From Onthophagus taurus (taxonomy: Eukaryota > Arthropoda > Insecta > Coleoptera > Scarabaeidae): a DNA stretch of 64,000 nucleotides. Positions 1 through 9,165 of the stretch are shown here, one piece after another; the stretch's first letter is position 1, and each line of letters starts with the position of its first letter. Under the pieces are notes generated by a model, which did no database searches, was not told the DNA's origin, and was given only the letters and a program-made list of their open reading frames with translations. Made by a program: the position numbers and the translations under genes. The stretch spans positions 35,099,501 through 35,163,500 of the forward strand of contig NC_091966.1 in NCBI RefSeq assembly GCF_036711975.1, written 5' to 3'.

Positions 1-3000
1 GAAGAAATGGTAAGTTAGCTAAAACAGTAGATTAATAAACAATTAGTTAACACATTCGCTGCCACCAAGAGGCTGGGGGCAGTATATGTGTTAAGAAAAT
101 TATGCTTTTAACTAGATGATGATTGAAGGTTGGTGGATGTATGATAGTAGAACTAATGAAGATATTGAGGAAGCTTTGCAATTAAATCTAGAAAGAATTG
201 AAATTTTAATTTGTGGAGCACTATATGTGATTGATTTAGAGAACAAAGTACAATATGCTAAATATAGACCAGGAAGAAAAAGAAATATTAAAAGAGATTT
301 AGTTAAAAATACTTCTTATAAAGGCGTTGCAGGTCTTAAATAACTTTTATGGTTGAAATGTATTATTATGTAAACACTTGATATTATTTATTACTACAAT
401 AAAAAAGCTTTTAATTCATTATTAACTTTTATTGTTTCAAAATTTCGGTTTAAATCAAAATTTAAATAAATAAAGTAATATCAAACTTAATTTATTTAAT
501 TAGCAATTTAAATAATACTTTTTCTTAGGTTGGTGGCAATATGATGAAAGAACCAGTAAAGAACTTGAATCTTGTTATAAATCTGGAGAAAGAATATGCG
601 AATTATTAATAGCCGGATTTTTATATGTTGCTGATATGGAATCTATGTTACAAATAAGAAGAAATGATCCGTCGAGAAGACGAAGAATTAAAAGAGATTT
701 GGCATCAATTCGCAAAAAAGGTAAATTTGTTTTGCCTCTATATATTTTTTTAGCTTTATTTGTTTAATAATAATATTTTTTGTGTGCACTTAATACTGCA
801 GGGTTAACCATTTCCAACATCAGTATTGTAGTTAAGATTTGTAATATTTTGTTGGGAGCAATCTCTCCATTCTACTTATTTTCTTTATGTTTTTCTCACT
901 ATCATTCATGTGTTATTATCAGTTCTTGTGTTTGCTATTATTTCCCTTAGGTGATTTTTACAGTTTACCAGATTATTTATTTTTCATTCGTTGTTTTTTT
1001 AGTGTTTTTTTCTACTTCACATGGTTCTTCTTCTTCCTCTACCCCTTTCCTGGAATCCTCTTTTGGGAATACCTTAAATTTTTCCTCTGGGAATATGAGT
1101 AATGTGGATGAGGCGGATTCTTACATGGGAATACCTCCAACTAATCTTTTTTGTGGATTTGCGAGCCATATTTCTGTATCTCATATTAATGCCCAGAGTC
1201 TTTATGCTCATTTTGATGACTTCTTATATACTTTTGAGTCAAACATATTTGATGTAATCTTGGTTAGTGAAACTTGGTTTAGGCCTTCATTGCCCTCTTC
1301 CATGTTTTTCTTACCAGGTTATTGTTTACTAAGAAATAATCGTGAATATTCCCGGGGTGATGGGGTTTGGATTTTTATCAGGAATCATTTTCAAACTGAT
1401 GGATTTCAAAACGAAATGGAATTCTTATTGATTGAGGTTAAGTGTCGTTGTGATAGGTTGCTACTGGGCGTGTTCTGCTGTTCCCCAGGAGTGAATTATT
1501 TGGACCATTTTGAAGACCTCCTGGAGAGGCATGGTGTTAATTATGATACTATTCTGTTAATGGGGATTTTAACACATGTATTCTGAAAAATGATACGCGT
1601 AGTGAAAAGTTTTGATTTATTATTCTGTTCAGATAAAATTTTAACACATGGTCAATTACCTGCTGAACAGTTTTCTTGTCATGATCTGATTTATTGTGCT
1701 GTTCAAGTTCGGCAGCTTGTCTTTTCTAATCGCATGTTCACTTACCGTGATTTTAGGCACATCGATTATGAACACCTCAAATCTAATGCGTTACTGATTG
1801 ATTAGCAGCCATTGTATTGTATGCGTGACATTGACTCAAAAGTTAGTTACTTTAATGACAAAATTACATGTTTGTATAATAAACATGCCCCGCTTAAGCA
1901 GAGAAAACTAAAGCATTTCCGTGCCCCCTGGCTAAATGATGAGATTAGAGACCTTATGCTATTAATCGAATACTAACTATGAAAGGTATCGTGTACAGCG
2001 TAACCGCTGTAATCATAGATGTAACACTGCGAAGAAAGCATATTTTTACCAGAAACTGACTGGAATTACTCCTAAGACGTTTTGGAAAACTTTAAGGTCT
2101 CTTGGTGTCATTGATTCCGCTCCTACACAAGCTGTCAATTCTTTAGCGAGCCATTTCGCTAAACCACTAGTAACTCTTAATACTGCTTCCAAAATCACCT
2201 TAATTCAAGCTATTGAGGCATCTAATCTTATTTCTTCTAGCTTTTCGCTCACTATGACTGATGAGGACGAGGTGTACAAGGCAGTTACTTATTCTAGTTC
2301 TAACAGCGCCGGTGCAGACGGTATTAGCTTGAAACAGATTTTACCAATTCTTCATATTATTATGTCTCCGTTAACTCATATCTATAACTTTTCCATTGAA
2401 ATCCTATCCGTCCATGTGGAAGCTTGCGCATGTTGTGCCTATTCCTAAGTTAAAAACTCCAGTTTCCCCTTGTGACTTTCGTCCTATATCAATTCTCTCT
2501 ATTTTGTCAAAGGCTTTTGAGCGTTTTGTGTATAATCAAGTATTTAATTATCTTGAGGAGCGTCGTATAATCAATAATTTACGGTCTGGTTTTCGGCCAG
2601 GTCACAATACTACAACTGCACTGATCAAGATTACTGATGATATAAGATACGCTTGTGATAACCGACGTTTGACCTTGTTAGTTCTGCTTGATTTCAGTAA
2701 AGCCTTTGATTCAGTCGATCATGATATTCTCCTTGCAATTCTCTCATCTATCGGTTTTTCTCCTATTTCTTTATTATAGTTCCGATTCTACCTTTCCCAT
2801 CGCCTCTTATGTGTTCGCATTGACACAGGCTCTTCGTTCACTCACGAACTGCTTTGTGGGGTGCCCCAAGGAAGTGTTTTAGGTCCCATACTTTTCTCTA
2901 TTTTTATCAATTTTCTATTTAATATTCTTTATTTTTACAAAAGTAATTTCTTCTAGTTATCATTTATACGCAGACCCAGTAAACAAGAAACCTCTGTGAA

Positions 3001-5563
3001 ACATTTCAATTTTAACGTACAGTGAATTAAATGAAACATCTTAGAACTACGTTTCATATACGTGACAGATACGATTTTTACGAAACGTATCTAAAGATAT
3101 GTATCAAATACATTTCAGTAGAAATATTTATGAAATATCATTAAAATATGTAGCAGAAACATTTCATTTGAAACATTTCGCTACAAATGTGTCTGAAACA
3201 TGTCTGGACTATCTTCAGCACCGCCTGTGAACGTATGTACAAACATTAATGAATGTTTGTAAACAGAACTAACCTGAGGTAACATTCCTTCACGGTTTAA
3301 TTGACAGTTCAAAAGAAAACTTCACGCTATGATTGGCATTACTAATTACTAAAGAAAACTTCACGCTATAATTAATGTTTGTAAACAAACTAACCTTACG
3401 TAACATTCCTTCACGGTTTAATTGGCATTTCAAAAGAAAACTTCACGCTATGATTGGCATTACTAATTACTAAAGAAAACTTCACGCTATAATTAATGTT
3501 TGTAAACAGAACTAACCTTATCTAACATTCCTTCACGGTTTAATTGGCATTTCAAAAGAAAACTTCACGCTATAATTAATGTTTGTAAACAAAACTAACC
3601 TTACTTAACATTCCTTCACGGTGTAATTGGCATTTCAAAAGAAAACTTCACGCTATAATTGGCATTACTAATTACTAAAGAAAACTTCACGCTATAATTA
3701 ATGTTTGTAAACAAAACTAACCTTACTTAACATTCCTTCACGGTGTAATTGGCATTTCAAAAGAAAACTTCACGCTATAATTAATGTTTGTAAACAAAAC
3801 TAACCTTACGTAACATTCCTTCACGGTTTAATTGGCATTTCAAAAGAAAACTTCACGCTATGATTGGCATTACTAATTACTAAAGAAAACTTCACGCTAT
3901 AATTAATGTTTGTAAACAGAACTAACCTTACCTAACATTCCTTCACGCTATAATTGATATTACAAAAGAAAACTTCACGCTATAATTGCCATTACAAATT
4001 GCCAAAGAAAACTTCATGGTATAATTAATGTTTGTAAACAAAACTAACCTTACCTAACATTCCTTCACGGTTTAATTGGTATTTCAAAAGAAAACTTCAC
4101 GCTATAATTAATGTTTGTAAACAAAACTAACCTTACTTAACATTCCTTCACGGTGTAATTGGCATTTCAAAAGAAAACTTCACGCTATGATTGGCATTAC
4201 TAATTACTAAAGAAAACTTCACGCTGTAATTAATGTTTGTAAACAGAACTAACCTTACGTAACATTCCTTCGATGTTCTCCAGATTTACACCAGTACAAC
4301 CGTTAGTGAATTACCTTTGGCTGTGGAGCGTCTAAATCGTGACCTTGCTAAAGTGCATGACTGGTCTAAGCTTTTTGGGTTAAAGCTAAATGCTACTAAA
4401 ACTCAAGCAATTGTGTTTGGTACAAATTCTCTTTTAAATAGATTACCCGCTTTTACTAATTCACAACTTATCCTCAATGGCGTCGTCATAGAATTTTCGG
4501 ATGTGGTGAAAAATCTTTGTTGGGTTGGGTTGGTTCTTCGTTTTATTTGTCGTAATATGTGCTACACCTTAATTTTTCCTCATTTAGATTATGCTGATAC
4601 AGTCTGCACCGATTTATCGATTACACTGTAAAAAGTTGCAAAGATTACAGAACAATTGTGTTCGTTTCATATTTGATCTGGATCGCTATTGCTACATCTT
4701 TCCATATCGTAATAATTTAAAATTGTTAACATGTGAGAACCGACGATTCTTTCATGTATTATTAAATTTGTATAAAATTCTTCATAATCAAACCCTTAGA
4801 TATTTGTTTAACAATTTCAGCCCACCAATACTTATCATAAGTCTTTTACATTGCAAGCGATTTCACTCTGGAACAATCTTCCTGCTGTCATTCGCAATGC
4901 TCCTAGCCTTCCATCTTTTAAAGTATCTCTTGCTCACCTATTGTTCTCTCGTCAAGTCTCGTCACACTGAACTTTTTTGTAAATGTTTGTCTGTTCTAAA
5001 ATACTTTGCATGTTCACGTTACTGTAAATTCGTTTCTTCTTGTCAATGTTCCCTTTCCTTTCCTCTTTGGATTCTTATAATGCCACATTGAATATTATTA
5101 TTTAAGTTTATTAATTTTCTTTTATCAATTGGATCTTTTGGAAGATTGATTCATTTGTCTAATAATTATGTAATAATATTGATTGTGTTTCCATTTTTTT
5201 TTGTAAATCTATTTAGTAATTATTTATGGTAATAAATATATATGTTATGTTATATTTTTTTTAGGCGTAGCTGGTTTAAGGACGGAATCAGATTTAACTC
5301 CATCGACAACAAGCGACCCAGAAATAACTTACAACACCGAAGTAACACGTCCACATAGCCCCACAGAGGGGAGAACAGACGGTTTAACACCAACAACACC
5401 TTCAAATACACCTCAAAGTCCTACAAGTGGACGAGAATCCCCTCAAAATGACGATTTGGAAGTTACAATTGATAGAATTCAAAATTTGAGATTAAACGCT
5501 GATGAGAGGTTACATCAAAGGCATTTTAATAGACCAAGAAGGAGTAACGAACATTCAAATTAA
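1..5563 (+). CDS. RNF146: RNF146/Iduna E3 ubiquitin ligase, 3' part (WWE domain and C-terminal tail)
   Basis: RNF146 is a RING-type ubiquitin ligase whose WWE domain binds iso-ADP-ribose in poly-ADP-ribosylated targets such as axin and tankyrase. The RING exon lies left of the window. Seen here: an exon end at 1-9 (codons R-N-G, donor gtaagt at 10), the WWE exon 529-720 after ttcttag, and the last exon 5265-5563 after a T-rich acceptor, ending in TAA. The phases join exactly: G split as g|gt, then [24 protein letters not shown] and RRRRIKRDL, then KKG|VAGLR across the second intron. The [13 protein letters not shown] run matches vertebrate RNF146. The tail (about 95 residues) is Ser/Thr/Pro-rich and low in complexity, ending [18 protein letters not shown]. 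The second intron (721-5264) is filled by a LINE. Identity is firm; expression and the missing 5' exons are inferred. Confidence 0.87.
129..343 (+). CDS. Duplicate WWE exon inside the RNF146 intron (possible alternative last exon)
   Basis: This is a second complete WWE domain lying between the RING-side donor (position 10) and the normal WWE exon. It reads [34 protein letters not shown] and [13 protein letters not shown], then KGVAGLK and stop TAA. It has no stop or frameshift over 71 codons. Unlike the normal exon, it runs without interruption through the KGVAGL junction, where the normal copy carries the 4.5-kb intron. An acceptor after gaag (125-128) would keep the frame from the upstream donor, but it is weak. 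A better-looking acceptor at 114-115 would put the joined reading out of frame. It could be an alternative terminal exon giving a shorter ligase, or a decaying exon copy. The WWE identity is clear; its use is not known. Confidence 0.6.
850..5160 (+). pseudogene. CR1/Jockey-like non-LTR retrotransposon, broken, inside the RNF146 intron
   Basis: Endonuclease remnants at about 1100-1590 read [30 protein letters not shown] and GDGVWIF. The usual G-D-F-N after LLMG is lost by a frameshift near 1565. Reverse transcriptase segments follow at 2250-2970: NSAGADGIS, the split [45 protein letters not shown] and [18 protein letters not shown]. The thumb and C-terminal parts resume at 4271-5090: [32 protein letters not shown] and [18 protein letters not shown]. 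Several stops and frameshifts make it non-functional. A 1.3-kb satellite-like block (2973-4270) interrupts it between the two Asp codons of the Y-A-D-D site. The exact element ends are not resolved. Confidence 0.85.
2973..4270. repeat. Satellite-like insertion with alternating 83/122-bp tandem units
   Basis: The first part (2973-3240) is AT-rich, with many copies of gaaacat and cgtttcat-type words. From about 3244 to 4270 there are roughly ten tandem units built on a shared 83-bp core containing taatgtttgtaaac, aactaacctta, acattccttcacgg and gaaaacttcacgctat. Some units carry an extra 39-bp part containing attggcattactaattact, giving 122 bp. Units differ by only a few bases. The block ends exactly where the host LINE reading frame resumes with D-V-L-Q-I-Y. 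No clear target-site duplication is visible. Confidence 0.85.
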
Positions 5564-5739
5564 TTGAAAGTACTTAAAGATTATCTTTTTAATAGGAATT
5601 TAATTGAATGGATTAAATCAGGATTTCCCAACCTTTTTTTCGTCGATTTTCCCCGGATTATAAATAATATCATACAAAAAACGATATTTATTTATTCTAA
5701 TTTTATGTTTACAAAATCAAATTTAAAACTCTTTGTATC

Positions 5740-5995
5740 CTTGTTCTGTGGGCACTGTCAGTATTCGATCCATACAAAACATCACCAAGATTGCTCCACC
5801 TCTCAACTTGCAAAATATGAGAGAAAGATTGCAACCAGTAGCAGGTGATGCAAAGTATCGAACGTTTTAGAGAATTCAAGAAGAACAAGGATAGTGGCCA
5901 GTCCATTGTTAATTCCATGAAATACATTATCAGTGACATGACCCAACCCAAGAGAGTCGTCGTGCAAATGAACCCAGAATGGAAGCCCAATTGAA
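5740..5995 (-). pseudogene. Reverse transcriptase fragment of a CR1/Jockey-like LINE
   Basis: On the minus strand a short stretch reads VTDNVFHGINNGLATILV and then LEFSKTFDTLHHLLLVAI, the RT palm motif (L-D-F-S-K-A-F-D-T in intact copies) with substitutions. It joins a mariner fragment just above 5995 and is followed by stops. It is a small remnant. Confidence 0.6.
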
Positions 5996-6690
5996 AAGCA
6001 GGAAGTAGTTAGGCGAATAAGAAGCCACAGAAATGTTTTTACTGGCCAAAAACTAGTTTATTGAAATTGCTGTGTGACAAGGCGCATTATCGTGATGCAA
6101 CACCCAGTTGTCTTGATGTTTGGTCTCACATGTATGACCGTTTTTCGAAATTTTTCAAGAAACTCTGGTAAAAGTGTTGATTGACCGTTTCACCTTGAAG
6201 CACAAACTGTTTATGGAAAAACAAATCAGCATGCATTTCAGATCTTCGACTTGCTCATTCTTGCTTTTTTGGGCCTTGGAGAGGTTGAAGTATGCCACTC
6301 ACCCTTTGGTGGTTGGTGTCTGGGTCGTACTCAAATACCCAAAAGTAATGACATGTTCCACAAAACGGGAATCATATTTAGTCATCATATTCCTTCCTAA
6401 TGTCCTTTTGATCTTGTGAAAGGTGTTTTTTGAAACCATTTTTGCACATATTTTTCTCATCCCCAATTCATTGGTTAAAATCTGATAAACGGTGGTGTGA
6501 GTCAAATTCAACTCTTCCACGATCATTCTGACTGTCAACCAACGATCTCATCAAAGATCCCGGATTCTGTTGACATATTCTTCGGTTTTTTAAGATGAAG
6601 GCTTTCCGCTTCGTGGTTCATCTTTAATTGACTTTTTTCCTTCTAAAAATGCTTTAATTACATAATATATTTCCCATTTTACAGTAATCT
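5995..6690 (-). pseudogene. mariner transposase pseudogene
   Basis: Minus-strand segments in mariner order: FLEGKKSIKDEPRSGKPSS with a stop, TEEYVNRIRDL, then TVRMIVEELNLTHTTVYQIL and NELGMRKICAKMVSKNTF (6430-6540, the second helix-turn-helix and linker), and HVITFG. The second catalytic region is NWVLHHDNAPCHTAIS (about 6065-6105), then FLASKNISVASYSPNYF (6001-6060). The HHDNAPCH block and Y-S-P-x-x-x motif identify the mariner family. Stops and frame changes, plus loss of the first catalytic Asp region, show it is dead. Confidence 0.82.
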
Positions 6691-6975
6691 ATTTAAATAC
6701 TTTGTAGATGTTTTATTTACAATTACAACTTCCAAAAAAAAAGTTATATAACAAAATAAATATGGCATAACAGAAACTAGTCATTGTTCACGATAGCGTC
6801 CATCTTTTTTTATCTGAAAGGTCTTTCTATCTCTATATCTGAAGAGGAAAAAAATAAAATGTCGAAAATTTAATAAACTGTTCAAAATTGAAGAAAAGAT
6901 CTGTTTTTAACCTAAAAAATTTAACGATGATTTACGAAGAATGTGGTTTAATATCAAGGACAGTAGAAACTAACA

Positions 6976-7283
6976 GGATTGCTACATCCATTGTTGCCCA
7001 TTACGTGTTGGTTGCCCGCACTTTACGTCACACTATTTGCCACGCCCAGTTAACTGTCATTGAGTTCTATGCGTTTGCTGTGTGTTTATAGAGGTTACAT
7101 GATAGACGTATGTCAATGCAAGATTTACTTTTGAAGTTAATATGAATACGTCTACGATATACTATATAACCTCTAAAAATATACAGCAAAACGCATAGAA
7201 CACAGTAACAGCTGACTGGGCGTGGAAAATGGTATGACGTAGAGTGCGGGAACGTTGTTACAACAATGGATGTAGCAGTCAAC
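6976..7283. mobile_element. Fold-back element with two arms of about 120 bp
   Basis: The left arm (about 6976-7100) and right arm (about 7165-7283) are inverted copies. Both contain gctacatccattgttg, ccgcact.tacgtca, ccacgcccagt, gagttctatgcgttt (or its variant) and agaggtta. The loop is about 65 bp. It has no coding capacity and is probably a MITE. The small open frames inside it arise from the palindrome and should not be read as genes. Confidence 0.8.
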
Positions 7284-7512
7284 AAAAAGGTTTGTCATAT
7301 TTTTAAATCTTACCACTGTCACGGACTAATCACCTTCTTTTGTACTATGCTTTTATGCTAAGGCTATGGCGTTGTTGTCTTGATATGCACAACTGATACA
7401 TATTGGCAAACTTTTGAGCGTGTTATCCGATTTTAATGTTTAAATCGTTCATTATTTTTAGTATACCTCCATAATCATGTTAAATGATCTGATGTTGCAA
7501 AAATGGCAGTTT

Positions 7513-7877
7513 TCATATATTCGAGAGAGTTTTGATCTCGTCGTATAGCCAACTCTCACTTTTTGTAACAGGATAGTCGCTGCCATTAGGATTTAAATCC
7601 ACAAGTGCTCTGTATGTTTTGGAGTCACCATCACCAACATAATTCAAATATTTCACTCCGTACTTTTCGATAGATGTCGCAAACATTTCTTTTATCGCAT
7701 CGAATCCATTTTCCTTGCTGAACCTGAGTGATTCGCGGAACATTCTTTTTCATGTTTTTCACACCACTCTTCGTATGCGTTAGTATCTTCTTTACTTTTC
7801 CAAAAAACACACCTTTGACAATACGCGCTATTTACAACGAGATCAACTATTTTGATATTAACGTGAAGAAAACACAA
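7513..7877 (-). pseudogene. Mutator-like transposase fragment
   Basis: Two minus-strand frames join by one frameshift near 7730. The first has FLHVNIKIVDLVVNSAYCQ, CVFWKSKEDTNAYEEWCEK, HEKECSANHSGSARKM. The second has DAIKEMFATSIEKYGVKYLN, YVGDGDSKTYRALVDLNPNG. The block N-Y-V-G-D-G-D-S-K-T-Y and the C-x-x-C then H-x-x-x-C-x-x-N-H-x-G-S-A spacing are typical of the Mutator-like transposase domain common in insect and cnidarian genomes. The usual following E-C-x-x-H-V block is replaced by unrelated sequence, so only a middle piece remains. Confidence 0.7.
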
Positions 7878-8150
7878 TTAATGATACAGAAGAGGGCAAA
7901 TCCCGAAACCCCACTCATAGCAACGCTGGATGATGTCAGCGTGGTGGACTGTCTCACCATACCGCTGCCAGGATGAAAGAGGGAAGACACAAAAAAACGA
8001 TAAATAGCTGAATACAGGAAAAGAGACCATTCGGAACACCGACGAAAAGATTACGTGGATGGGAGTGCGGAATTGGAAGAGAATGGCTCTGGATAGGAAG
8101 GAATAGAGAGGCAGATTGAAGGAGGCCAAGGTACGATTTGAGCTGAATCA
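7860..8150 (+). pseudogene. C-terminal remnant of an RTE-like LINE
   Basis: Plus-strand pieces NVKKTQLMIQKRANPE with LDDVSVVDC (7860-7960), then WMGVRNWKRMALDRKE, stop, RGRLKEAKVRFELNHL (8055-8150), resemble the last part of RTE-type reverse transcriptases. There, a D-R-x-x-W-R-x-x-x-x-E-A-K motif precedes the stop. The middle is deleted. It abuts the Mutator-like fragment. Confidence 0.5.
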
Positions 8151-9165
8151 TTTAATGATGTTCAAACTAATTTTTCTTTCAAAAATGGAAACGTATCAAC
8201 CCCCTTAACATCATACCCGCCTGGTTGGGAAATCCTGGATTAAATTGTTAGATGGGTGCTAAGAAAAAAGAAACGTACGGATTTGTATAAACAAATTTTA
8301 TTTTTTTAATTATATCGCATTTTTTCTCTTGTTAAAGTCCGCAATAGACAATAATAAAAAGGTTTAACAACCGTTTCTTTAAAATCATTTTTTGCTTTTT
8401 TATCGTTGTATAATAGCCAAGAACTATTACTTAAACGTTTTTTTCCAAACCGTTTTTTTTTTAATTTATCTTATCTAATTTTTGTATAAATTTTATAAAC
8501 AATGTATACTTTAGTTGTTTAAAAAAACGTACCAATTTACAGGATGTTTTATTAAAATTAAATGAGGTTATCTTTGTTTTTCATTCATAAATCACCCTGT
8601 ATACAGTGTGAGTCATAAAAATGTAGAAATAAATTATCTTTTAAAATGTACATTTATGTTGCTCCTTTTGTATTTTCAATAACATTACATTTCTATGAAT
8701 CATTCTGTATTTAATATTCTCTAATTTATGGTTTATCCATGTTTTAATAGTATTGAACACTGTTTATTTTTCTTGCAAAATAAAATTCAAAAAATTCCTT
8801 ATAAAATAAATAGAACAATATAATATATTAACAAATTCTCTCCTATTATATACACGCAAACAAAATATTAGAAAAAAACTAAAAAAAAATCATAAAATCT
8901 AAATCTTAGAGGTACATTTGGCATTATTTGTAACAAAAAGAAAAACTAAACTAAAAAAATCTACGAATATAAGAAATTACGCAGAAAGAATTTTAACAGC
9001 CACAAAAATTTAATTTCCTTTACTCTCACATTCTTTTGATCTCATTTATTATTCCAAATTAAACTAACCAACAACTCTTTTATCATTTCTTTAGTTTCAC
9101 GATTTGTGTTAAAAGTGACTTATTATTTACAAGTCCCACTTAGGCCTCATTTCTCCTCACTTTCC

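Larger units (their letters stand above)
7296..9165 (-). other. Region downstream of NAA60: debris, then probable 3' UTR with a small MITE
   Basis: From 8160 to 9165 the DNA is AT-rich and non-coding. It lies directly after the NAA60 stop codon on the minus strand, and poly(A)-signal-like TTTATT (AATAAA on minus) occurs near 8287. A short TIR element occupies about 8600-8712 (acagtgtgagtcataaaaat against an inverted imperfect copy). The extent of the UTR is inferred. 7296-7512 holds nothing recognisable. Confidence 0.4.

Noticed and set aside
887..1102. Membrane-protein-like frame rich in Phe and Leu
   Set aside because: It overlaps the endonuclease part of the LINE in another frame; the hydrophobicity comes from T-rich DNA.
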